From Trichobilharzia regenti (lineage: Eukaryota > Platyhelminthes > Trematoda > Strigeidida > Schistosomatidae), in the NCBI GenBank assembly GCA_944472135.2, contig OX235265.1:92660984-92724983 (forward strand): a stretch of 64,000 bases of DNA, given 5' to 3'. Shown piece after piece: positions 55,286-64,000 of the stretch. Below the pieces are notes generated by a model. That model had not been told where the DNA came from, made no database searches, and saw only the letters and a program-made list of their open reading frames with translations. Position 1 is the stretch's first letter, and the number at the start of each line of letters is the position of its first letter. The translations under genes were made by a program, and so were the position numbers.

Positions 55286-55594
55286 CCTAAATCCTACTCA
55301 AGGGAATAATATTTAATATTTTCCTATGAGTAAAACTATTTTTCTATTGGTGAGAACAACAACCAATCTAGGGCTGATTTAATAAACCCAGCTGAATCTG
55401 CACTAATGATCAGCTCTTATTAGTAACTTTATATCCCCTAGCCAAGTAGTATAAATTTTATTTCTCTTTGGAATCTGTTAGTGGTGTTGACCAGCAGACA
55501 CCAGTACAACGTCGTCAAACGGTACATGATTTCAAGTCGCTAAACCTTAAGAAAAATAATACAAAAATAAACCTGATTGAAATTGTTATTTTCC
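55286..55594. other. Unassigned
   Basis: Nothing recognised. Confidence 0.4.
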
Positions 55595-56035
55595 TAATTA
55601 TTCCTTGGGTTCCGAATGGAAAATTAGGCTTCATTCCAGTCGTTTGTTTTGTGGTCACCTTCGACTAATGTCACAAGTGGCCATATCCTTTGATTTTTTC
55701 ATCGCATGATCTTCTCCATATCATCTACAGACACTTAACTGGTGACTTTTAATTAGGGCTTTATATGAGGGACTGTGTCATTTAGGATATCATCTGAATT
55801 TCTCCTCAGAGTAATTCCAGCAGATCTCTATCTCATTCTGCATATGTGTGTTGAGTAATAAGTTGTTGACGGGACTGATGCCAGAGATCATTTCCAGCCA
55901 TATGATCTACAGTATAAAAACAGAGAAGGCCAGTGTTGACCAAAGTCTATAGCTTGTTGGAAGTGCTTACTGTGGCTCACGGTAAGTCTCTGAACCATGT
56001 AGTAGTGATGATGAGAGCTGGCTGTTAATCAAAAT
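55595..56035 (-). mobile_element. RTE-like fragment, degenerate
   Basis: Begins at an ATTATTCC tail followed by 'ttgggttccgaatggaaaattaggcttcat', the complement of the RTE 3' end. The rest follows the RTE order with little coding left. Confidence 0.55.
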
Positions 56036-56478
56036 TGGTGGATAGTAATTTACGTCAATGTTTATGTCCTCAATATTGGTCGTGAGAAAAATGAGAACAA
56101 AGGCTTTGCGTAGGCGGATACAGTTAACATATAGATGATCTGACATTCAAGAAACAGCCACAAAGAGATGCAAGGTTAACTTTCTGTGAGAAACAACCAA
56201 TCAGAAGACGACTGTGTTTTTCTGCTAACAATAATCTATAATATGTACACGAAAATCTATAAATATGCATTGATTGTCTTAATAAACGATCTGTTTCCTG
56301 GCCCTTGTCTTCTGTTTTTACAGTAGCACTGACTCGACATTAGTGTTATGATTTCGCATACTCTTAGTACTTTTCTTAGTACTGTTGGCTTGCGTTACTG
56401 GTAACAGAGTGATGAACACTTGTCTTGCTTTTTCTTGCTGCTAACTTTGATATCCTTATGTGTGCTGCCTGTTTATAG
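56036..56478. other. Unassigned
   Basis: Nothing recognised. Confidence 0.4.
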
Positions 56479-56479
56479 A

Positions 56480-56612
56480 ACTATGCTACTATTAAAATCT
56501 AAGGAGTACTGAACAGCTGTTTTATTCTAGTCTGGGCATCACCAGCAGCTGTGCAATCCTCCCTTATTTTCAGTGGTTCTGTAAATGTTATCAATCCGTA
56601 GTCATACTCGTG
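56480..56612 (+). mobile_element. SINE-T tail fragment
   Basis: Hammerhead remnant in scrambled order plus the GGTTCTGTAAATGTTATCAATCC tail block. Confidence 0.45.
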
Positions 56613-57075
56613 AAAATAAATCAACTCCTGAAAATTTATATTTCAGTTTATAAAACTCTAGCCAATCGGGTATATTTACTTACACGACAAACCCTATCTA
56701 CCTAAAACCCGAATCGAATAGCTTTTCACATAGTTATACTGACTATTGGGTTTTTAGTCATATTTCCTTCGATTTGCATAGGGAATGAGATTTGACAGAG
56801 ATGCTACTCAAATGAAGCACTTACTTTTATTTTGATAGACCCTTGAAAATCCTCACCTATTTATGGAAATAATAAGGTCAATTAAATTAATCCTATTGTA
56901 GTTTGTGAAATATGTTTTTTTTCAAGATTGACCTTCCTACAATCATCTACTGTTGAAACTTATACACTGGCCAATTTCTAACAACTATTAGTATGAACAA
57001 CTTAGGGTAAATTTGATAAAAACAACGAAGTAGGACCGTAACTAGAAATAATATCCACCATTTTCCTTATCTTAA
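56613..57075. other. Unassigned
   Basis: AT-rich; nothing recognised. Confidence 0.4.
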
Positions 57076-57077
57076 AT

Positions 57078-57665
57078 CTTCGTCACTCAGCATCAACAAC
57101 AAAATTCAGTCGGATTTTCAATACAAATGTGATCAAGTCATTCAGCTCTCCTATACGGATCAGAAACTTGGCGGGTGGATCACAAAAAATATTTCCAACA
57201 GCCTGTTGCGATGCAGACCTTTATTAACCAGCAACTGTCTTCGCTGGATCTATACTGAAGATCAGATGGCCGGGGTGGAAACAATCACCAACAAGAAACT
57301 ATGGCTGGGAACAAACAAACAAAACAAGAACAAACCAACCGCCAACCAAGAAATATGCAGGAGAAAGTGGAGATGGATGGATTGGACACTCCTGGCTGAG
57401 GCGGCCGCCACTGGGTGACATCACGCGCGCGTCAGGCCATTGCTCGAGTGGAACCAGGCCGAAAGGGAAGCAAGTGGCGAGTGGGACGTCAGTGCAAGGG
57501 TGACATGGAGGAGATGGCGTGAAGAGAAGTATGGACTAACAGTATGGACTAACATGGATGGATGCAGGTGAAAAGTACAGCAGAAGGAAGACAGAAGCAT
57601 GTGGAGACGTGCAGTTGAAGCCGTATGTTCCACTAGGAACCCAAGGGAACAATAATAATGATAAT
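57078..57665 (+). mobile_element. RTE-like retrotransposon, short 3' fragment
   Basis: Same subfamily as 9729-10636 and 21500-22325, entering at 'cttcgtcactcagcatcaacaacaaaattcag' and ending in VEAVCSTRNPREQ plus AATAATAATG. Confidence 0.8.
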
Positions 57666-58060
57666 TTTCTTATCTTACTATTGACCTTCTGCTAAATCCT
57701 TTTAGGAAATAGGCATGTAGTTATTTCACTATAAAATATGAATCCATTGTCATCAAGTTGACTGCACAGACAGACAGACATATTTTGGGGGATCCAGCAC
57801 GAAGTAAGATACCTCAAAGTTATTTATTTGGTGGTTATTAGGAGTAGAATTCGGAACGTATGCCTCTTTCGAATTTGGACTCCCCAGCTGGACATACTTA
57901 CTCCCCAGTGAGTAGTGATGTCCGCATCGACACTCAAACTCAGTACTGCCAGCCGCCGAAAACTCCAAATCACTGTCCACTAGGTCATTGGGCTAACGAC
58001 AGCCACACCTTGTGCAACAGGGCGACCCGAAATTATTCACTCATGTTTGTGATTCCCACT
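57666..58060. other. Unassigned (possible Sm-alpha upstream part)
   Basis: GACA tandem near 57766-57780. A 5' portion of the Sm-alpha-like SINE may lie here, but no clear tRNA boxes were seen. Confidence 0.35.
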
Positions 58061-58270
58061 TGATCAGTTTCTTTTTGTTGATATATGTCCCAGGAGGGTT
58101 AGAAACGATGCATTCTGTACTGTAATGTCAGTGAGAATACCAATATTCATTGGGGGGGAAGCATATCCAGCTGAAGAATCCGAAATTGGATGAAACACGC
58201 GTTCTGGATTCTGCTGCTATTCACCATTTGATACAAGTTACTCAGAGTTATAAATTCTTGTAATATTAAG
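58061..58270 (+). mobile_element. Sm-alpha-like SINE fragment with hammerhead
   Basis: The hammerhead block (58165-58209) is followed by ATTCTGCTGCTATTCACCATTTG, in the same order as the Sm-alpha consensus of Schistosoma (established family). Outer limits are approximate. Confidence 0.6.
58165..58209 (+). ncRNA. Sm-alpha-type hammerhead ribozyme, plausible fold
   Basis: Stem I ATCCAG/CTGGAT (six pairs, 58165-58170 with 58204-58209), core CTGAAGA (58171-58177), stem II ATCC/GGAT (58178-58191) with loop GAAATT, GAAA (58192-58195), stem III around ACACGCGTT and cleavage triplet GTT. All core positions are kept. Stem II differs from the known GTCC/GGAC by a base-pair-preserving change. Confidence 0.65.
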
Positions 58271-58741
58271 GCATCAGTTTAAGGAGCCCATATATCAAAA
58301 TGAGGTGGATTAGTCACCGTCAGATTTATGAACGAGAAACGACAAGCATAAATACAGCCCATAAGGTAATTTAAATCTACCACAAATTTTAGTTAAACAT
58401 TTCACGTATAACTATTGTGTGTAATGGCATCACTTCTTAATGTACCTACAAATGAGTTCAAACGAGAGTGGTCAACGTAATCCAAAAGTTTAAACTTCCT
58501 ATCACAAACTGAAGATTACTCACATGCATAATGACTACATTAGCGCTGAGTGCCAGCTGGCACTAACAATCGTGTTGTCCTTACTTTTTGAAGAACTTAC
58601 ATAACAAGACACAAATAACCTTAATTACACTGAGGAGTGGATTTTTAAAAGAAAACTTATCTTCTCAATCAAAGACAAAAACTTCTGGTCTATTTCTTAG
58701 TATTTTTGCTATGCTGTGTAGGCTTAAAAATAATGCCTAGC
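58271..58741. other. Unassigned
   Basis: A 'gagtgccagctggcactaac' stretch at 58549-58568 could be a SINE-Y trace. Nothing firm. Confidence 0.35.
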
Positions 58742-59148
58742 CAGTATTTTCATCTCCAACAGACTGCTGCCATTCATCAACACCTGCCTTCGCTAAACAC
58801 TGAAGATCAGATGGCGCGAGAGATTGAGCAACGGGGAAACTTTAGCAGGCAACAAACTAAACAAGAATCTACATCCTAGGAAAATATGAAGAAAGAAATA
58901 AAGATGGCCTGGAAACATGTTGAGGTGACCATCAGAGCGATATTAAGCGATGGACGAGTAGAACCCTACTTGGAAATGATAAGTTCTGCATGAGTTCAAG
59001 GCTACAATGGGTAGATCAGGTTAAAAAAAGACGAAAGCTTAAAGTCAGCCACGAAGGCAGCTGAAGGGGACTGTGGAGGACAGAATTAAATGGAAATGTG
59101 TCTTATGTTCCACTCAAGACTAGAGAGAGAAAAATAATAACAAAATGG
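58742..59148 (+). mobile_element. RTE-like 3' fragment, degenerate
   Basis: Follows the RTE C-terminus (CQQTAA-like start, KIKMAWKHV-like block) and ends with 'cttatgttccactcaagac' and an AATAATAAC tail. The open frame that begins at 59098 starts inside this tail and is not a gene. Confidence 0.6.
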
Positions 59149-59982
59149 TCAACTTTCATGCGTATAAAGTGTACTTTATTTTGGTATTACATGAATTTAA
59201 TAATAGCTAAATGTACCCGAATTCATAACATTTCTTGCTTTACTCTTATGCCTAGTAAAATATACATTCACGGTAATTCTTTCGGAGTAAATCGCCGGTG
59301 GAGTGAAAGATGCATGAACATTTTCAGATGTTTATCGGTTATTCAAAAATTAAAAGGACATTCTGTTATCTAATGTCAGCCTTCTTAGAAAAAATAATGT
59401 AGACTGGTTGTGCACTGTTCAATCAGCGTGCGAAAAAGACCAGCACAACCAGTATAGTAGCGTAATCAGTTGAATACATCATACTGCTTAGCACTTATGG
59501 TGGAATTGATGTGAAAACGTTTACATGAGTAGTAAACATTTTTTTAAGAACATCTCATAACTTCTTGTATGATTATAGCTGTTACTGTTCACCACGCATA
59601 CACATATCGTAGCTTCCACTAACCAATACTGAAATATTTTTTTCATTATTTGTGTTGATCTTCCTTTTTACATGGTATTTTTATTTGCATTTTTTGTTAT
59701 TTCTCTGTTTGTTTTTTTTGGTTTTTGTTGTTTTTTTTATATTTTATTTTTTTTTATAATACTCCTTTTAAATGTACGATGAAATTAGATGCAATATTGT
59801 AGATATGTGCTGAAAATTCCACACTGTACCACAAGTACTGTTTCTGGAATAAAGCGAAATTGTTATTGTTAAATCACATGCAGAGTACATTTTTGTTCTA
59901 CTTGTTCAATGAAGAGAAACTTAATACTGCATGCTTTTTGGCAGTGTAAGCCTGATGATCTCATAGCTAAATGACCGGAAAA
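59149..59982. other. Unassigned, poly(T)-rich
   Basis: A T-rich stretch at 59690-59760. A piece at 59815-59880 (TGTGCTGAAAATTCCACACTGTACC) resembles the SINE-G body in plus orientation. Confidence 0.4.
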
Positions 59983-59984
59983 CA

Positions 59985-60402
59985 CGATCCCTACAAAACC
60001 AATACTTGAAAATTCATCTGATGCTCACTAGAGACTGGCCCTATTCAGGCAAGTAACCTGAGGTTCTAGTGGGAGCCGTGAACAGTAGGTTTAAGTTGAG
60101 GCAGTAACTCATTGAAAGGACTTTGCGAACTGGTCACGATATGTCACGAATCGGCAGAAGTTAGAATTCATGCGCTGGCCATTGGATCGGATCGTCTTAG
60201 TGACTTAATGGTCTACGAGCTCGCTGGCCTTGTAACCAGAAGGTTTTGGGTTCGGCCCTCTGTGGTCGGCGTATGCTGATGAAGGGTCACAAACTAGGAC
60301 GGGGAAAACAGCTGTTCAGTACTCCCTGAAGGTTTTCCAATGGTTCTGTGTAACTGATTTCAACTCATGATGAAATCTTCCAAGTAATCAAACGTTTTTC
60401 AC
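59985..60402 (+). mobile_element. SINE-T, full length
   Basis: 5' head GATGCTCACTAGAGACTGGCCC, tRNA-Thr-like block (TTGTAACCAGAAGG), diverged B box (GGGTTCGGCCC), hammerhead block with insertions (GACGGGGAAAACAGCTGTTC), and tail. Confidence 0.8.
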
Positions 60403-60772
60403 TTCTATCCTACTGAACTCTTTTGATTTTAATGTCAAACGATGCAAATCACATTGATTAAGTCTTGCTGATAATAATTCCTATTTATTCATACTCTAAG
60501 CGATCTATCTGAATACTTGAAAGAAAAACAGCCAAAGATTTATCTCTAGTTGAAGTACAATAAATAACTGTGATTAAAATAAGATTTAAAAACGCTGTCG
60601 CTAGCATCATTTATTTTCTGCCAACATTTATAGAAATATTTTTGGTTTAGTTGAGAATCTTTTTTTAAACTTTATTCAACTTTATCCTTTTGAAAGTTCT
60701 GTCCTCAGTTTAACTGATCGTCAACTTGAGACAGTTTACTGTTACGTTTATTCGACGAAGTTTCGCCTAGAA
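60403..60772. other. Unassigned
   Basis: Nothing recognised. Confidence 0.4.
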
Positions 60773-60774
60773 TT

Positions 60775-61195
60775 ACAGGATTGCTCACTGGCGACTAGCT
60801 CTACTCAGGTAGGTAGTTACTTAAGGTTATGATGGGAAGTTGTGACCAGTAGGATGCAACAGGTCGGGTGTGTGAGAGCAAATACTCGCCTAAAACATTG
60901 GCTAGTGGTTGCGCTATATCATGAATTGCCAGACGTTAGAATTCATGGGTTAGCCGTTGGATTGGGTCTCAGTGGCTTAATAGTCTACGAGCTCGCCTTG
61001 TAACCAGAAGGTCCTGGGTTCGAACCCCGGTGGGTGCGTACTGATGAGGAGTCCCCAACTAGGATGGAACAGCTATCCAGTACTCTCTGGTGGTTTTTCA
61101 ATGTTTCTCTAACCAATGTAAGCTCATGATGATATCCTGTAACTGATCAACCAAATCCCTACAAACCAATACTTGAATTACAGGATTACTTATAG
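60775..61195 (+). mobile_element. SINE-T, full length, best tRNA-like block
   Basis: About 420 bases. tRNA-like block at 60964-61036: A box AGTGGCTTAATAGTCTA, anticodon loop CTTGTAA (anticodon TGT, Thr), T arm CTGGG-TTCGAAC-CCCGG. Hammerhead block at about 61036-61085 with ATGAGGA core and GGAACAG (GAAA lost). Tail ends CCAATACTTGAATTA. Confidence 0.85.
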
Positions 61196-61742
61196 ACCAA
61201 GAAATACTTGTGGTTTTGATGAGATTCCCTCTACTGATATGACGGTATGCAGGAGTCACATGACACCACCATCAGGGGTCTTAATCAGGAGAACTAACAC
61301 AGGGGAAATTTAGAAACACAAGTATACAGAAAATCAGCACACGCAGACCGAATATAGTAGCAACTATAGTAACAATTACCCCCCCCCCAAAAAAAAAAGA
61401 AATTGTATGCAGACATTGTTTAAAAGAGTTCAAACACACTGTCGCATTACTCCTGTGTTGAAGAGAATATTGAGGAAAATTACCTACTAACCGTCTTCAA
61501 AAAGAATGCGCATCCTCACAGTTTCTCATCAAAAAGTGTTTGAAATCAAGTCACAACGCCAACAAGAAACTATCATCAAAGACTACAAAGAAAAATCATT
61601 CTAACATATGTAAAAACTATCTCTGAAATAACAGCTAGATGGCCATTAGTCCAAATTTCTTTGTATTAAATGTCGTCTGTAGATATAAATTAGAAATTAA
61701 TGAGAAAGCCTGAAGGCTTATTTCCATTGTAGACTTCATACA
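61196..61742. other. Unassigned
   Basis: A C-run followed by an A-run at 61379-61399. Nothing else recognised. Confidence 0.4.
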
Positions 61743-61744
61743 GA

Positions 61745-61932
61745 GCGTAACCCATCAAAGAATCATTGAAGACTAGGAGGTAATGTGAATAGACGTTTCA
61801 TCTTAAATTTAGGATCTTACAGCAGAACTCGTCAGGCACCGATCACATAACCACTCATCCACGGATCAACCAGTTCACAGCATAGTACCATTGTCATTCA
61901 CTGCTGTATGTGAGTATTCATCCTCACAGCCT
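61745..61932 (-). mobile_element. SINE-T, diverged
   Basis: Minus-strand order tail, hammerhead remnant, tRNA-like block and head (GTGAGTATTCATCCTCACAGCC). Low identity. Confidence 0.5.
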
Positions 61933-62099
61933 ACTATGTGAACAAAATGAAACTGAAGATTTTTCATCAGCCAGGCCTCCAGGACGTGTTTGTATCCAGT
62001 AGCCTGTGATTTTGATTTTCACTTGTTGGTTTGTAGGGATTTAAATAATTTTTAGGTAGACTTCATGGTGGACCATTGGCTGGATATTTCTCCTTTTCA

Positions 62100-62600
62100 G
62101 TCCTTTTCTAAGCAGAGCATATGACTGTATGTGTAAAACTTGGGCATTGTGGTAGTGAGTAATGCCATATTAGTTTGTCTATTAGATACATCACACAGTG
62201 AGTGAAACAGTATTAGTGTTTATTGGATGACAAGAATTCGAACAAAATTTGTCACGGTTCATAATCATATCAATTGTAATCACACGACTTTGAAACTTGA
62301 GTTTTATAGTTCTCTTTGTCTTCTCCTATTTTTGGTATGGGTAATAGAATTTTCCAGATATCTGGGTGGACAGGTGTTGAATCATTCCTATTACGCGTAT
62401 TTGCAGTTGATTCGATAAACAAAGCTTCTGTTGTCAATCTCTCCTTCCACCCTGTTACATTTGATTTTAAAACCTTCATCCTATCCAATCCTATTGTGTG
62501 GTTGTGTGTAACTGCGTGCAGATACACTTAATAAACAAACTAATATCGAATTACTACCACAGTGCCAAAGTTTTACACAAATATTAACATGACTTATGAT
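62100..62600. mobile_element. Second-lineage PLE 3' piece (minus) between inverted terminal sequences
   Basis: The minus strand 62530-62270 reads LHAVTHNHTIGLDRMKVLKS, then ERLTTEALFIESTANTRNRN and PDIWKILLPIPK, the C-terminus seen in copy H (39475-39650). The sequence at 62133-62205 is an inverted copy of 62525-62597. Confidence 0.75.
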
Positions 62601-63245
62601 CTTCCTGTACGAAGACTTATCAATAAACTCACCTGACTGACACAAATTGAAGCGAGATATGAAAATCATCGTATTTTCAACATTCGATGCTTAAAAAATG
62701 AAATCATTCCTAAATATCTACGTCTAAGAGCTCCAGTTCCAATGGACAGAGTTACAAGAAGAATAAAAAGCCTAAAAAAACTTTTGCCTGAAAGAAGAGA
62801 TCCACAGAATCGTTAATAAGTTGCAATATATCAAATGTGAAATTGAGTAATTAAAACAAAAGCTAAAGGGAATAGTTACAAATGTAGATTATGATCTTAT
62901 AACACAGTCCTCCAGCAATGCAAACTCAGTAACTTACAAAAAGTCAAAAAAAAATAGTCGAATCAAAAAGTTCAACAAATTATTAGAGGAGAAATCTTCA
63001 TCTCAGAACGATGAAGTCGACAGTGCAAAGTCAACAGCGACCGATAAAATAAAGTGGGTTATCTGTCTCTCAACACATATATTAAGTCCTACAGAAATAA
63101 GTGTATTAGAAAAGGGACTAAATTTCAATGTATCAGTAGACAAGCTGAAACCTGAGGATGTCATCCCTAAAATAGAAATAGCACTAAGTGGGATAGATAA
63201 GACAACGGCTGACGAAGTACGGAGCATATGGCTTCGAGGATGATC
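62590..63245 (+). mobile_element. Second-lineage PLE 5' coding region
   Basis: Plus strand: DLPVRRLINKLT, a stop, then IFNIRCLKNEIIPKYLRLRA (62676-62735) and MDRVTRRIKSLKKLLP. After a frameshift come KLLEEKSSS and WVICLSTHILSPTEISVLEKGLNFNVS (63058-63138), the N-terminal LSxxxLSxxExxVLxKGLNF block that precedes the RT in this lineage. It stops at 63243, before the RT motifs. Confidence 0.75.
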
Positions 63246-63420
63246 TTTCAAGTTTCAGAAGCAGTGTTGTTGTTGTTGCTGTTGTTGTTTTCTTTACAGA
63301 CTACCCTCTTCTCTTGGCTTACTACCAGTTGTGTGAGGCATGCTAAGGAGTGTGATGGCCAGCCATCTAAACACAGTTGGCGAGCATTCTATCACTAAGC
63401 AAAATTAGTAATACATAAGC
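63246..63420 (-). mobile_element. SINE-G, degenerate
   Basis: The minus strand retains TGCTTAGTGATAGAATGCTCGCC and part of the body. The B box is lost. A (GTT)n-like tract lies at 63265-63290. Confidence 0.4.
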
Positions 63421-63470
63421 ATCACAAGCGGAAATAAGGAGAGAAAAATTAACAGTATGCGTATACTTAC

Positions 63471-63565
63471 CGACTAAATCACCTGACAGAGTATAACATG
63501 CACCGTTTGGTAATACACTCTTTGTGAAATTTGCAACAGAACAGTGTTTCTGACCAATTTTACAA
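63471..63565 (-). CDS. DEG/ENaC channel exon (upstream of the two)
   Basis: Internal exon of 95 bases, partial gene. Minus strand: acceptor TTTAG at 63570-63566, donor GTAAGT from 63470. It encodes 31 full codons starting CKIGQKHCSVANFTKSVL and including NGACYTLSGDLV. In DEG/ENaC channels an extracellular CxxxxxxC...F...GxCYTFN segment is a family signature. Here the two cysteines are seven residues apart (CKIGQKHC) and CYTL stands for CYTF. The exon ends one base into a codon that the 52464-52648 exon completes. It has no stop. The two short exons sit in clean windows between repeats, which supports their being real. Role by family: an extracellular domain of a trimeric, amiloride-sensitive cation channel in the plasma membrane. 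Ligand and gating are unknown. Confidence 0.6.
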
Positions 63566-63687
63566 CTAAATTTAATGCAAAAAGCAGAAAAATATATCAT
63601 AGTGAGACAATTAAAATGAAAATCTGCCTATTGATACACATTTCAACGATGTAATAAAACTAGTGATTTGAACCTACCAATAAACAT

Positions 63688-63965
63688 GATATTCATGATG
63701 AAATCTTGTAACCAATCAAATCCCCACCGCGCTATGTCGTGAATTGGCAGAAGTTAGAATTCATGGACTGGCCATTGGATCGGGTATCAGTGGCTTAATG
63801 GTATACGAGCTCGCCTTGTAACCAGAAGGTCTTGGGTCTGAACCCCAGTGATTGCGTACTGTGAAGAGTTCTAAACTAGGACGAAACAGCTGTCCAGTAC
63901 TCTCTGAGGGTTTTCCAATGGTTCTCTAACTGATGTCAGCTCATGATGAAATCCAGTAATAAACA
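63688..63965 (+). mobile_element. SINE-T, head-truncated copy
   Basis: Starts at the CGCTATGTCGTGAATTGGCAG block, has a good A box and anticodon loop (TTGTAACCAG), B box GGGTCTGAACCCC, hammerhead block missing the C3 base (GTACTGTGAAGAG), and tail. Confidence 0.75.
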
Positions 63966-64000
63966 TGAATTCACACAGACTTGACTTTCAGCTAGTGGTT

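Larger units (their letters stand above)
52649..63470 (-). other. Intron of the DEG/ENaC-like gene, 10.8 kb, repeat-filled
   Basis: Inferred intron between the two exons: GTAAGT donor at 63470-63465 and AG acceptor at 52650-52649. It contains seven or more T-SINE loci, SINE-G copies, one first-lineage PLE, a second-lineage PLE pair, RTE fragments and an Sm-alpha-like hammerhead. No other exon was recognised inside. Confidence 0.5.

Noticed and set aside
59098..59373. 91-codon ORF as a gene
   Set aside because: It starts in the 3' tail of an RTE fragment and shows no domain.
60964..61036. Possible tRNA-Thr(UGU) gene
   Set aside because: A/B boxes, anticodon loop and T arm look right, but the anticodon stem does not pair and the block is part of a repeated 420-base SINE.

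Overview
The window looks like repeat-rich nuclear DNA of a parasitic flatworm, most likely a blood fluke (Schistosomatidae). The reasons are the dense mix of Penelope-like elements (PLEs), RTE/SR2-type non-LTR retrotransposons and tRNA-derived SINEs, including two fragments that match the hammerhead-bearing Sm-alpha SINE known from Schistosoma. The DNA is AT-rich with many (TA)n and (AAT)n tracts and no bacterial-type operons. The species cannot be fixed from the sequence.

Only one host gene is supported. Two minus-strand exons, 63471-63565 and 52464-52648, read as the extracellular domain of a DEG/ENaC (amiloride-sensitive sodium channel) protein. Their splice phases fit each other, and the 10.8 kb intron between them is filled with transposable elements. 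No other host exon was recognised, although small exons could be missed.

The rest is an accessory landscape. (1) About fifteen PLE fragments of two lineages. The first lineage includes the best copy in the window (13166-15199, RT with YVDD plus GIY-YIG, two frameshifts) and pieces near 4560, 6120, 16490, 17575, 18975, 27785, 28380, 29380, 41330, 43562, 48147 and 54480. The second lineage lies at 20500, 38330, 49925 and 62100-63245. Several first-lineage copies end in a hammerhead-like core and several are bracketed by inverted terminal sequences. (2) RTE-like elements, mostly 3'-terminal pieces ending in a short AAT/TAA tail, on both strands, including an inverted pair of about 0.9 kb arms (7705-8612 / 9729-10636). 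(3) Three tRNA-headed SINE families, named here T (Thr-UGU-like head followed by a hammerhead-like module, about 28 copies), G (head starting GCGTCGG, about 10 copies) and Y (Tyr-like head with a hammerhead-like module, 3 copies), plus two Sm-alpha-like fragments.

Layout: 1-4100 SINEs and RTE; 4560-7250 PLE/RTE; 7700-13140 RTE blocks and inverted T-SINE dimers; 13140-19815 PLE cluster; 19850-23980 SINEs and RTE; 23980-26290 the least repetitive island; 26300-36960 mixed SINE, PLE and RTE; 36960-38330 unassigned; 38330-44740 PLE, RTE and SINE-G; 44740-48080 mostly unassigned plus SINEs; 48147-52340 two PLEs and an RTE; 52464-63565 the channel gene segment with its repeat-filled intron. The most interesting theme is the repeated coupling of tRNA-like promoters or PLE 3' ends to hammerhead-type ribozyme modules at different stages of decay.
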